A DNA stretch of 64,000 nt from Hawksworthiomyces lignivorus (Eukaryota > Ascomycota > Sordariomycetes > Ophiostomatales > Ophiostomataceae). Both the position numbers and the translations under genes were made by a program. Within the stretch, counting starts at the first letter, position 1; the number at the start of each line of letters is the position of its first letter. A model generated the notes under the pieces. That model was not told the origin of the DNA and did not search any database. It saw only the letters and a program-made list of their open reading frames with translations. Below, piece after piece: positions 1-10,627 of the stretch. The stretch is taken from contig NTMA01000111.1 of the NCBI GenBank assembly GCA_002917075.1, forward strand, positions 62,001 through 126,000. The letters are read 5' to 3'.

Positions 1-1965
1 GCCCAAAATACATGTTGTCCTGCCCAACAAATGCTGAAAAAAGAAAAAAAAAAAAAAGCCTCTTCTTCGTTTCGATCCATCAAGGACCGATAACAATGAA
101 AAGAAATGAGAGTGTTTTTGCCAAAAATTCCTTACCGGGCCAGTGGCCCAATAAGAGTGGTCAAGGTATAGTTTTCAACCAGCAAAAACACACTCTCGGA
201 CGAATCCTCACTGAATGCGTACTGCCCTTGCACTAGGATGAGGAGAGAAAGGAGAAAAAAAAGAAGGGAGCCAAAGGCTGGGGGGGACGGGGCGGTGGGC
301 GGACTATAAATACCTGGCGGAGGATGGAGAGGCCAGACACGAAAATCAGTGTTATTGGCCCGTGCGAGCGTGCGAAAATTTTTCCTTGGGCGTTTTTGGG
401 GCGCGTCAGATCGTTTGGGTCACAAATACTGCGAAGCACACGTGACCAGTGGCTGCCTAGGAATTGCGCAAACGGCCCAAAAGCTTCACATTTTTATGAG
501 GCGCTCTCTTAGGCAAGCGAGGCAAGATAACATCTACGCATCATCGCCTGGTTGCTTCCAACATAAACAATTTTGTCACGCTTGAGTCACAAATATAGAT
601 ACGGTGGCAAGGTATTGAAATGTCAGTTATATTAGATTGTGCACTCTCTTCTCGTATTTGAACTTGAATAGCAGTACATACTCCCGTACAGGGTGTTGAA
701 ATTTGACTCAACCTGCATAATGGTGCAATCTCCATTCTCGTAAACACATGAACCATCGAGCTGTCACCAATCCTACCCATCTAGAATGTTTTTCTTCGCA
801 TCCCGAGACCAGCTCTGGACTGCAATGAAAAAAGAGAAAAATGTTCCGCACGAAAGCGGAGCGAGAAAATATGAAGCCGGTCAGACGTCCATCGACACCC
901 ACCCTGGCAGAGCGCTCACAAAGGAAGCAGACCTCAAATCCAGGGTATAGCTCATCACCACTCTCTAAATTACAGTCCTGGACACCAGAGGCCAAAGACC
1001 ATCCAGAAGTCCTGAACCGCCGCCTTTGCAGGCAGTGCGAGAGTCAAAAAGAAGCTAAGCTTGTGTTTCGCAAGAATGGGCAAGTCGAGGATATGTCAGT
1101 CATCAACCCGGGTGGGATCTGTGGCTCTTTTAAGGAACCAAGAAGGAGACAATTACTATAGAAATGATTCTATGAAGTATTGTCGACATGAGGAAAAAAA
1201 AGAAGAAAGAAAATTTTAGAAAGGATGGGGGACTGGCCGGCCTTAAATAGTTTGTTGGTTGAATGAGATGGTGGTCCGTGCGAGCATGGCAGGCAGAAAA
1301 AAAAAAGAAAAAAATTTCGTCTACGGGTCCATGAAAAAACCATCAAAGGAGGCCAGGATGGCAGGCAGAGAATGGAGTACGAAAAAAAGTTTTATTGTGG
1401 AAAAGCTCCAGTTTTTTTCTTCGTTTTTCTCTTGTGTTATGTTTACAACTTAAACAAATCATCAACAAGCGATTACAGACATGATGCAAAATTGAGACCG
1501 TAAATGGCTGAGGCAAAAGCAAGAGTACTGTATTGTGTGCGGCAGGCAATAGTAGACGAGCAGTTCTAGACTTGCTGGTCGTGACAATTAATGCTTCTTC
1601 GCATACTAACGAAGAATGGTATCTCACCCATCCTAGGGCGGTTCCTCCATAGACGCCAGAGCTATGCAATGTACAAATATGTGCAGTGATGTTTGTTGTT
1701 TCATAACCATGTCTGGTGATATGTGTCGCTGATGCCCAGCGAGATGTTCGTGCTCCACGTAATAAAAAAAAGCCTTAAAACAAAAAGAGGCAGCCCAAAA
1801 CTATACAGAAGAACAGAACACAAAAAAGAATAACAAAGAAACAGAAGCTGAAAATTAAGAATCTAGGAGACAAAAGACGCCCATATAATCATACTGAAGG
1901 CCACCCAAAGCTAACCAGACGAAAGGGAGAAGGGAGAAGAAAAAGCCTGTCCCCCAATGTTTGAT
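1..1965. other. Spacer with no supported gene
   Basis: This stretch lies beyond the 3' end of the minus-strand ubiquitin protease gene. It is AT-rich with many A-tracts and only short open frames. The longest plus-strand frame starting with ATG, at 841-1161, is 106 codons. It resembles no family I know and lacks convincing codon use, so I do not call it. A TATAAATA-like string near 304-311 could belong to an unseen transcript. The last few hundred bases probably hold the protease 3' UTR. Confidence 0.6.
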
Positions 1966-4380
1966 CTAGATATGAGTCGTGGCAGTGTCTGCCTGGGCTT
2001 CGATAAGTACTTCTTGCAGAAGACCGAGAGATAGATTTCCTTCGTGACCGTCCAAGATTGGAGCAGTAGTGTTGCTAGTAGCACCGTTTGTGGACACGAC
2101 ATTACTGGCCTCGATTTTCTCGTTTCCTGGCTCGCCTGAAAGGACAGGGGTCTCTGAATATTCACTGTCTTGCTTATCAAGGGAAGAGCTGTCCATGTCC
2201 AATGCAGAGTCTCTATCTGCCGTTGAACTGTCGGGCGTGTCCTCTCTGCTGGTTCTTGGTGTGCCGTCTGCCGTGGCTCTGAAGACCGAGTTGGCATCGA
2301 TGCGGTCGTAAAACAACATGAAGACACCACCCTGCGACAAGACAGCAGCCTCGTCCGTGTGGTACACGTTCTGGTCGCTCAGCCGCCACCACTGGGGCTC
2401 CTCGTCATGGACTTGGTCGGCGCCGTCTGCAGCCTCTCCAGAATCAGATATATGCAAATTCTGCAAGGCAATGCTTTCGTCCTCGCCCATCTCGGATGCG
2501 AGGTTCGGGGAGCCGTCGCCTGGTCCATCGGGTTGGGCCTCCTTCTTCCCATGAAAAGGCGGCCGCAAGTTCGCGGGGTGCTTTCGGTAGCAGACGTAGT
2601 GACCATTCTCGTGCTGGCCATAGTGCGTGATAACGGCGCGCAGCTCGTACATCGGGCCTGTGATCCTCGAGTGGTGCTGCGTTCCAGCCACCATGGGGAG
2701 CTGGGCAGGCAGCTGCCATTGCTCTTCCTCTTCCATCGGCTCAGAGTGAGAGCCGGCCTGCGATACGCTGCCGTCCTCACGCTTTTTGCCATTCTCGTCG
2801 ACGATTTTGTCTTCCTTTCCTTCGCTGACTTCTCTCGACAAGGTGCGGGAGGCCGCACTACCTAAGCACCACGGACCAAGATCAAGCCGCAGCGGAAAGC
2901 GGACAGCTGCCGGGTTCTTGAACGTATAGCCCGTGTTTTCGTCGAAGCGAGAGCGGTTGATATGGAAGGCTATGCTCGGCGGAGCTCTAGCGATGCCCAC
3001 CTGTCGCGACTTTGTGGACTCGATTCGCTGCTTGTCCGGGATCTTGCATATCTCAGCAAGCGTCTTCTCTTCAAAATCTTCGTCTTCAAGCGCCGTCTCG
3101 ATGGCGGCGAGCCTCTCATAGGGCACGGGCTGTTTCCGTCTCGTCTCCTCCGGTCCCTCGCCAGACGCCTCCTCAAAGCGACCAATAATGGTCCGGATCC
3201 TGCTCTGGAATTTCAGCAGTGTGCAGCTGGCACACTGAACACCCTCAATATTTTCCACGGCGCTGAAGCTATCCAGCGTGTCTTCCAACCGGTACTCGGA
3301 GCTGCCAAAGCCGAGGTTCAGCGTCAGGCAGTAAAACGGATTCATCGATAGGCCGGAGGAGTAGCCGCAGGACTGGCAGACGATGCGCTGCGCGACGAGG
3401 CCCTCGAGGGGGATGCGGAAGCAGGATGCCACGGATGCCGCCTGTCTGGCGGACGACGAGGTTGCGCTGTGGTAGCCGCTGTCTTCGCTGTGCAGGCTGC
3501 CGTTCTTGACATGGGTCGGCGGGGAACGAGGGCGGATGTCCGTCTCGAAGCCGGGCTGCTTCTGCACGGACTTGAGTGCCTTTTCCACCTCCTCCTGGAC
3601 TTCGTTCAGCAGCTTGCAGAAGTATTCTTGCGCGTCCTGCTGCTGGAACGTGCTCATCCGCTTAAGAACGGGTGGCGTCCACAGCGTCTCGCCGTTCTGC
3701 GCCGAGCCGTACAGCTCCTGCACTAGATTGCCCAGCGTGTGCGCCGTCTGGACAGCGGGTAGGTCGCCGGTCTCCTCTTCCTCCATGATCCAGTCGAGGT
3801 AGCTCCGCAGCGGGGCGAGGGCGGTCAGCGCCTGCAGGATGCTGTTCTGGTAGCATGAGTTGCTCAGGTTGCCGAGGCCGGCCGGCCGGTCGACGTCTCC
3901 TTTGGGCATGAGGCGCGAGAGGCCGGTCTTGCCAGCGTACGAGACGGATGCAAGTAGGCCAGGACCCCCAGCACCGCTACGTCCTCCGCTGTCTGGTCCT
4001 TGTCCGAGGATTCGGGCCAACGCACTGCTCTTGGCCGCACGAGCGGCGGCCGGCGTCAGGCGCTCGAACGGCACGCGCGGAAGAGGAAAGGGGCTCAGCC
4101 AGTCGTCGACGGCAAAGAGCAAGGAAGATGGCGTGGCGGTAACGAGGACGTTCCAGAGTCGCTCGCCGAGAGGACGCGATGAAGAGCTGGTTGTAGCGTC
4201 AAAGATTCGGCTGGTGACGAATATGCTTGCAAGAACCACTAGAAAGGGGAGGACGATGCTGGGCTCGGCTAGACGGTCCCAATACGTGCGGTCGTAGAGG
4301 TCGCGAGGGTGGCTGTGGTGGTGGTTGTGGAGATATTGGTTGGCGCCGGTGGTCGAGAGCCAGGGCTCGTGTGCGCTCAT
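1966..4380 (-). CDS. Ubiquitin carboxyl-terminal hydrolase (USP/C19 family, Ubp16-like)
   Basis: This is a deubiquitinase that cleaves ubiquitin from substrates. The frame is intronless and about 804 residues long from the ATG at 4380; an in-frame ATG at 4437 would add 19 residues. Visible features are a hydrophobic segment at about residues 41-60, suggesting membrane anchoring, and a Cys box around residue 176 (SNSCYQNS). These are followed by two CxxC pairs of the fingers subdomain (CQSC, CASC), a His box (ENGHYVCY) and a downstream SDQNV acidic box. The C-terminal tail is Ser/Thr/Asp-rich. A USP with an N-terminal membrane segment matches yeast Ubp16, which sits on the mitochondrial outer membrane; that localisation is inferred here. 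The Cys box has SNSC where most USPs have GNTC. The gene is divergent from Alb1. Confidence 0.88.
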   Translation of the reverse strand: MSAHEPWLSTTGANQYLHNHHHSHPRDLYDRTYWDRLAEPSIVLPFLVVLASIFVTSRIFDATTSSSSRPLGERLWNVLVTATPSSLLFAVDDWLSPFPLPRVPFERLTPAAARAAKSSALARILGQGPDSGGRSGAGGPGLLASVSYAGKTGLSRLMPKGDVDRPAGLGNLSNSCYQNSILQALTALAPLRSYLDWIMEEEETGDLPAVQTAHTLGNLVQELYGSAQNGETLWTPPVLKRMSTFQQQDAQEYFCKLLNEVQEEVEKALKSVQKQPGFETDIRPRSPPTHVKNGSLHSEDSGYHSATSSSARQAASVASCFRIPLEGLVAQRIVCQSCGYSSGLSMNPFYCLTLNLGFGSSEYRLEDTLDSFSAVENIEGVQCASCTLLKFQSRIRTIIGRFEEASGEGPEETRRKQPVPYERLAAIETALEDEDFEEKTLAEICKIPDKQRIESTKSRQVGIARAPPSIAFHINRSRFDENTGYTFKNPAAVRFPLRLDLGPWCLGSAASRTLSREVSEGKEDKIVDENGKKREDGSVSQAGSHSEPMEEEEQWQLPAQLPMVAGTQHHSRITGPMYELRAVITHYGQHENGHYVCYRKHPANLRPPFHGKKEAQPDGPGDGSPNLASEMGEDESIALQNLHISDSGEAADGADQVHDEEPQWWRLSDQNVYHTDEAAVLSQGGVFMLFYDRIDANSVFRATADGTPRTSREDTPDSSTADRDSALDMDSSSLDKQDSEYSETPVLSGEPGNEKIEASNVVSTNGATSNTTAPILDGHEGNLSLGLLQEVLIEAQADTATTHI

Positions 4381-5004
4381 CCTGACAGCGAAGGAAAGGG
4401 GAAGGAGAGGGAGAATAAGAGAAGAAAACAGATGCAAAGGCGGGAGATGGGAAGAAGGAAAGAAAAAGAAGGTGAAGGGTAGATGCGAGACCAGACTAGA
4501 GGAAGAACTGTGCTCTGAGAACGACTAAGCTGCTGGTCGTGCCAACAGCCATGATCGAGAGCCAGTGGCGAAGATGGCGAGCGAGCGAGACAGAGAGAAG
4601 GCGTGGCCCAACAGATCGCAGCAGTGCGATTGCCCAAACGCGGCAGATAGTTTTTGTGGTAAACAGAGTAGTTCGACAACAGATGGATTAGAGAGGTAAG
4701 GTTGTGTTGTCTTTGTTTGTTGTCGAGTCGAGGAGGGATCTTTTGCTGGATGGTGACCAGACTCAACAGCGCATCGCATGTGACGGAAGGAATGGAGCGA
4801 AGTCGTAATAGGACAGAGATGTCTCCTCAACAAAGCAGGCGCAACGGTGCTGCTTGCTCCAGCTGTACACGATAGGAAGGCGGTGAACAGTGGCACAATC
4901 ACCCCTCCACAAAAATTATTGTAGAAAAAAAGTTACGGAGAGCCATTGAAATCCTCGAGGCCATAGCAGTACAAGCACACAAACAGTCTGCTAAATGTAC
5001 AAAA
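4381..5004. promoter_or_regulatory. Divergent promoter between the USP and Alb1 genes
   Basis: About 0.6 kb separates the two start codons. The part next to the protease is purine-rich on the plus strand, so pyrimidine-rich in the sense of that gene, as is common in fungal leaders. No specific binding site can be assigned with confidence. Confidence 0.5.
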
Positions 5005-5716
5005 ATGGCTAAAAAAGGTAAGAAACTAGAAATCGATGCCTCTTGGATCTATATTGGTTGTTTGGCACGGGATTTTTTTTTCCTTTTTCTAATTTTTTAT
5101 AGCACCTTCTAAACACTCGCGGGCCGCCCGCCGTGCCACCTCGCCGGGCATCGACATCGACAAGTCGCTCAAAACCGCAAAGCCGCCATCTTCCTCTGCT
5201 GATTATAGGCCCTCTGTCCTTGGAATCCACCAAGCAGCGGGTGTGACCAAAAAATCCAAAAAGCTGGGCCGCAAGTCGGTCCTCAGCTCCAAGGCCCGCC
5301 GGCGGCAGGAGCGCGGCCTCGACAAGGCTGCGGCCGTGGTGGAGCGGACGGCGCAGAAGGTGCAGCGCAGCAAGACGCAGTCGCGGACGATCCAGTCACG
5401 GCGCAAGGAGTGGGACGAGATCAACAACCGCATTGTGAAGGAGACTGGTGTCGACAAGAAGAAGCAGTCTCCATTCGGCGTGTTGGCCGACGAAGGCGGC
5501 GGTGACGAAGACGAAGACCTCAGCAGCGGCGAGGAGGCCGTCCGGCAGTTCTACGACGACGGCTTGGACGAAGACATGGGCGAGGCAGACGGAGAGCCAG
5601 CGGCGACTGCATCAGCAACAGCGGAGCCTCAGGTCCCACAGCAGGCGCAAGCGGAAGTGGCCCCTGCTTCGGTCCCTCTGCCAGCCCCAGAAAACAACGA
5701 AGACGACATTCTCTAG
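5005..5716 (+). CDS. ALB1: Alb1 family ribosome biogenesis (60S export) factor
   Basis: The protein is about 208 residues long. Exon 1 is a 13-nt micro-exon (5005-5017, MAKK plus one base). The intron is 5018-5102 (GTAAGA to TAG) and exon 2 is 5103-5716. Splicing joins the start to a basic, helical region (residues about 5-110) with runs such as KKSKKLGRKS and KARRRQERG. An acidic, Ala/Pro/Gln-rich tail ending in EDDIL follows. The basic N-terminus, the SVLGIHQAAG-type motif and the length match the Alb1 family. In yeast, Alb1 is a nucleo-cytoplasmic shuttling partner of Arx1 on pre-60S particles. The start is chosen because only splicing from this ATG gives the typical basic N-terminus. Confidence 0.83.
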
Positions 5717-7737
5717 TTTGTCGCTTTTTTTGGTTTTATAAAGTCTCATTTACGTTGTTTCGTTATGTAGAGGCCGCTGTTAGTCTCGGCCATATCACGA
5801 CTGCACATGCCTGGTGTTTCTTGGCGTTTTGTTTGAGGAAATTTTTTTTTTTTTTGGAACACAGACGTTGCCTTGCACTATTGAAGTAGGGTCCTAAAAT
5901 ATCTAGAAGAACTATCAGGTTAGAGTAAAAGATAGTTAACAATATCATTGTCTTTTTTACGAATGCACTGCGGTCAGTTTGCCAAGAGCAGATCGTCTGG
6001 ATCCTTGGCGCTGGGTGCTTCAATTTTGTGCTGTTATTAATACGTGCAAAATGTGTACGCGCGTATTCACAAGGTGTGCCACTGGCTGGGCGTGTTCCGT
6101 ATTGCTGGCCTCTCAGGGCGGCAGTCCTTCCCAATTTCCAGAGTGAAACGACTTGAGAGAGGGTGACAGAAATACGGAGTATTACAAAGTGCTCAGATAC
6201 AGTTATTTATTTTTGTATTTAGACTACTCCGTTCCACGTCTCGGATCGTCAGGGATCGTCCCAACCTAGTTCATCGCAAAGTGTCATGCGGGTAAGTGTG
6301 CGATCCAGAGCCACACCGAATGCAAGCCCTTCGTGCGGAATAAGCACTTGCTCTTTTCGTGCACATTGCTTTTTTGAAAAAGAGGGATATCTTAACTGCT
6401 GGAAAGCAATACTTACAAAGTAGGCACCTGAGGGCAGCATCGCATCTTGTTTTGGTCCAATATTTGTAATCTGCACCGATGATAAGGCACAAAAGGAGCA
6501 GCAGCCGATGGCTTGCAGGGCATTTGCTAGCTTGCAGAGCACTTGCTGGCCTGCTGCGAGGCCTTGTGGCTCAGCCCTCCGACAGAAAAGTCCCTAGGGA
6601 TGCAGGTTGGCTTACGGCTGGACCACGCTTTTGTCTTCAGACATTCGTCTGGCGGTTGATTGGTTTGTGTGTATTTTAGGATGAAAGAGAATTGACAAGG
6701 GGGTCTTTTCTAGCGACGTCCCTGGGAACGTCAGTCGTGCGCGCTTTTCCCTATTTGGACCTTGGGCTGGGAACGTCGTCAACGTCAACCTTCAACCGTT
6801 CCCCAGAAAAGCTACCAGATTCGCAAAAATGCCAAAGCCCAGGGTCTCTGGAACAAGGGAAACTGCGTCTGATTGTAAAAAATACACCTGTAACTATCCT
6901 GGTATATGTGGGAAACAATAGGCAAAGTACGGCATGGGTGGAGCCCTTTTGAATAGTACGGAGGGGCGCAATGCTCAACATCCAACTCGTAGTGTTTCAT
7001 ATCGTCTTGTTGCCGGCCACACAGCCTCACGGAGAACACAGGAGGCACAGGGACCAGAAAAGGAGTGCGTACGAGTATGGCGACTGCAGTGTGCTTCGTA
7101 TTAACCGGTCTCGCTTATGGCTTTCTTTCTTTCTTGCTTGCTGACTTGCTGTGTCCCTCAGCTTTCTTTTTTGTTAGGCTCCTTTCTTCTCTTGGCTACG
7201 CTGGTACACGCCTCTGGGTTGCGTTCTTGTTCTTCTCTTCGGTTTGTTTGTTTGAATATACCTCTTCTTCCTTTTCTTCACTTCACCTTTTTGTCTTCAT
7301 TCGTCCTGTCATCTTTTTTTCCTTTTTTGCCATTTCTCTTCTCTTCTCCATCCTTTGTCTTCTTCTTCTCCTCACCAAGCGTGAGATGACACCCTAGTTG
7401 GTTTTCATTCGCTTCTTTCTCTTCCCATTTCCTACTTCCCATTTATTCTTTTTTTTCTTTCTTCAACCTTCTTTCTCTTCAACGACGCCAGGGAGTGTCA
7501 GGCTGTGCCTCTTTTTTTTCCGATTTCGATTCTTGGGGATTAAGCCTCCTTCCCGTTTAGCTCATCTTCTTGTGTCGCTTCATCGCCAAGGCCGGTGGGA
7601 AATACGAACGCCAAATATATCGCCACCGTCGCTGGTCATTCTTCTTATTTATTCTTTTCTCCTGGCTCTGTGGGCTGGTTCATTCTTTGTCATTTGCTTC
7701 ATTTCTTCTCCCATTCTCAGTTTATTCTCCAGTCAAT
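5717..7737. other. Spacer and pyrimidine-rich leader upstream of the GH76 gene
   Basis: No gene is recognised here. The first part is AT-rich, likely the Alb1 3' UTR and spacer. From about 7090 to 7737 the plus strand is dominated by C and T (runs of ttcttct and ctttctt), typical of a fungal promoter and 5' UTR. The long open frames in that stretch are a by-product of the base bias. Confidence 0.6.
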
Positions 7738-9261
7738 ATGAAGTTGCTATCTCTCAAGGCTGCAGGCGCCGCCTGCTTGCTATCACAAGCCGTCAATGCC
7801 GTCCAACTCACAGTCACAGACGAAGGTGAGCTGCAGCTCTAATAAATATTTGCTGCTAGTCGAGATTCTTTGCTGACATTTGGACCAGCCTCTATCAAAT
7901 CCGCCGCAAGCACAGTCGCTTATGGCCTGCTCAAGTACTACACAGGAAACAACACAGGCGATGTGCCAGGCAACCTGCCAGCACCCTACTTCTGTAAGAA
8001 CGCTGCGGCAGCTAACTGGCGTCTCTGGTTGTTTTTTTATGGTTTCCTTTGCCACTAACACAGCAATCCAGGGTGGGAGGCCGGCGCCATGTTTGGCACG
8101 CTGATCGACTACTGGTTCTACACGGGCGACAGCACGTACAACGACATCACGTCGCAGGCGCTGCTGCACCAGGTGGGCGATGACAAGGACTTTATGCCGA
8201 GCAACCAGACGCGGACGGAGGGCAACGACGACCAGGGGTTCTGGGGGATGGCGGCGATGTCGGCGGCAGAGAACAACTTCCCGAACCCGCCGGCGGATCA
8301 GCCGCAGTGGCTGGCGCTGGCGCAGGCGGTGTTCAACGAGTACACGACGCGGTGGGACACGGCGACGTGCGGGGGCGGCATGCGGTGGCAGATCTTCACG
8401 TTCAACAACGGGTTCAACTACAAGAACTCCATCTCCAACGGGTGCTTCTTCAACCTGGCGACGCGGCTGGCGCGGTTCACGGGCAACCAGACGTACGCGG
8501 ACTGGGCGGAGAAGGTGTGGGACTGGGAGACGGAGGTGGGCTTCATCACGCCGCAGTTCAAGATCTACGACGGCGCGTCGGTGGCGGGCACGGACAACTG
8601 CACCAACCCGGACACGATCCAGTGGTCGTACAACGCGGGCATCTACCTGCACGGCGCGGCCGTCATGTACAACCTGACCGAGGGGTCGTCGACGTGGAAG
8701 GCGCGGCTGGACGGCCTGTGGGGCGAGACCAAGAGCAACTTCTTTGGCAACGGCAGCGTGCTGGTCGAGACGGCCTGCGAGACGGTCAACCTGTGCGACA
8801 ACGACCAGCAGAGCTTCAAGGGCTACCTGCTGCGCTGGATGGCCGGCACCGCGCAGATGGCGCCCTACACGTTTGACGACGTCCAGCCGCTGCTGCAGGC
8901 CAACGCCGTGGCCGCCGCCTCCGCCTGCACGGGCGCGCCGGCTGCGGGGTTCAACGGCCTCCCCGGCACCGCCTGCGGCTTCAAGTGGACCACGGGCGGC
9001 TTTGACGGCCAGGTCGGCGTCGGCGAGCAGATGAACGCCCTCTCCGCCATGACCTACGCCCTCGTGCAGAAGCAGACCGCCGCCCCCGTCACCGCCTCCA
9101 CCGGCGGCACCTCAAAGGGCGACGTCACCGCCGGCACCCAGCAGACCTCCAAGGTGTCCCAGCTCGCGGAGATCACCACCGGCGACCGCGTAGCCGCCGG
9201 CTTCGCCACGACGGCCATCTTGTTCTCGGTGATCGGCGGCAGCGTGTTCGTGCTGAAATAA
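7738..9261 (+). CDS. GPI-type mannan endo-1,6-alpha-mannosidase, GH76 (Dcw1/Dfg5)
   Basis: Dcw1/Dfg5 enzymes act at the cell surface and are thought to transglycosylate GPI-anchored mannoproteins onto wall glucan. There are three exons: 7738-7825, 7889-7993 and 8072-9261, with introns of 63 and 78 bp. The product is 460 residues. It starts with a signal peptide ([15 protein letters not shown], cleavage near NAV). The GH76 domain follows, with the WWEAGAMFG motif near residue 65 and the catalytic Asp pair in NDDQGFW near 116-122. A Thr/Ser/Gly-rich linker precedes a C-terminal hydrophobic segment (about the last 20 residues) that fits a GPI-attachment signal. Several NxS/T sites are present. 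Exon 3 is strikingly GC-rich against its AT-rich flanks. The family call is secure; a Dcw1 versus Dfg5 assignment is not possible. Confidence 0.93.
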
Positions 9262-9307
9262 GAAGGGGATGAGAAAGAGAGAGAGAGGGGGGGGAGGAGG
9301 GAGTGAA

Positions 9308-9350
9308 GATTCCCGATTGGGAGGATTCCCGATTGGGAGGATTCCCGATT
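9308..9350. repeat. 16-bp tandem repeat, about 2.7 copies
   Basis: The unit GATTCCCGATTGGGAG occurs at 9308-9323 and 9324-9339, followed by a partial copy to 9350. It begins 47 bp after the GH76 stop codon, so it probably lies in the 3' UTR. Confidence 0.9.
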
Positions 9351-10140
9351 CCCCCCAGGATAGCAAGACTACGCAAAAGGGAAACACGGAGGAACCACCA
9401 GAAAACCGGAGCCAAAAAAAATGGAGAATATGAAATGATCATTCAAAAAAAAAAGGAAGAAGCTAAAGCTGCTGCGGGGGAAGACAGATCCTTGGCGGGA
9501 TCAAGGCGGAGAAAAGACGTTCCCCCTTCTTCTCCCCCTTCGTCTCCCCTCCTCTCTCTCTCCCCCCTTGGGGTCACTGGCATCGGATCGGCGTTCAAAC
9601 GGTTTATTGGCTTTTTCTTTTATGACATCTCTGCAGAACCACAGCTCCCTGCAAGTGGCTGCAAGAGCACAAGGGGAATCTGTACGATTATCCAAACACA
9701 TGAAACATAGCATGAAGAGCAGGACAGATGAATATTCCTGGCCTTGCTGAGTCTCTCACATATCTTATATATTTTCATTTTTTTTTATCATTTTTTTTTC
9801 TTTACCTTCATAGGTCTTCTTTCTTACGTAGGACGACGATAGTTGCTCATACAATCATACTTTGCCCCGGGCAAGACCCGATAGAATGACACACATGTTT
9901 TTGCTCAGTGCCTTTTATTTGATCCATGGCTCTTCCATTTCTCGCTTAGCTTCCGGGATTGCTCCGTATTTTTATGCTAAATTCCTGGTTAGAAGGGCGA
10001 GTGTGTGACCAAGGTGACCAAAGTGCGTCTGACAGACAGCTGCGTCAGCGCCTCTGGCATGCTGCGAGTCGCTGCGTCTCGGTAGTCGCTTTGCGAGAAA
10101 CGCTAATTTAGAGGGCACATGGGACGCCGTCGTTTCTTTA

Positions 10141-10220
10141 TTCCAGGTCATTCCAGGCCTCTTGAGTCCTTTTCAGTCCATTTCACTCCTATTCAGTCCT
10201 ATTCAGTCCTCTTCAGGCAC
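10141..10220. repeat. 10-bp degenerate tandem repeat (TTCAGTCCTA-like)
   Basis: Eight consecutive 10-bp blocks are variants of ATTCAGTCCT. The two blocks at 10191-10210 are identical, and the outer ones diverge (ATTCCAGGCC-, CTTGAGTCCT- and TTTCAGTCCA-like). The array lies about 410-490 bp upstream of the DHA kinase ATG. Confidence 0.85.
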
Positions 10221-10431
10221 TTCCCCCCGTGGAGCTATACCCCACTAGTGTGCCCCGCGGCCGAACGGCTTAGAAACTTGGGGCACTTACAGCAAAAAGC
10301 TCTCGGTCGCTCGGGTTTCTCCCCGAGCTCTAGTCTCCAAGCGTGAGCTCAGTCAGGAGGAGTTGCCGTCTGCTTCGCGGCTTGATAACTCCGCGTTGTC
10401 CCTCCCCAAACTTGTTCCCCATGGGCTGCTG

Positions 10432-10485
10432 TTGACCTTGTTGACCTTATTGACCTTGTTGATCTCGCTGATCTTTTTGATGAGC
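10432..10485. repeat. 9-bp tandem repeat (TTGACCTTG)
   Basis: Three near-perfect units (TTGACCTTG, TTGACCTTA, TTGACCTTG at 10432-10458) are followed by three decayed units (TTGATCTCG, CTGATCTTT, TTGATGAGC). The array ends about 140 bp before the DHA kinase ATG. It could be core-promoter or leader sequence. Confidence 0.85.
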
Positions 10486-10627
10486 TTGTTCCTCTTTCTC
10501 ATCTACTGATTCGACATTTTTTTTTGCTCATTGACTCTTCTTTTTTTTCCCGTTTTCTACTGGGCACAGCCTGGCCACTACGTCATACTAGCTGGTATAT
10601 ACGATTTCTTTTCACACCACCTGCACA

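Larger units (their letters stand above)
9262..10627. other. Spacer between the GH76 and DHA kinase genes, repeat-bearing
   Basis: No gene is recognised. The stretch begins with a purine-rich GH76 3' end and a 16-bp tandem repeat. It continues AT-rich to about 9900 and then holds two families of short tandem repeats (10141-10220 and 10432-10485) upstream of the DHA kinase start. The final 130 bp are T-rich, as in a fungal core promoter and leader. Confidence 0.6.

Noticed and set aside
841..1161. 106-codon plus-strand frame near the left edge
   Set aside because: No similarity recognised and no conserved start context; could be chance.
7090..7400. Hydrophobic plus-strand frames suggesting a membrane protein
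   Set aside because: The C/T-rich leader naturally encodes Leu, Phe and Ser; overlapping frames show the same bias.
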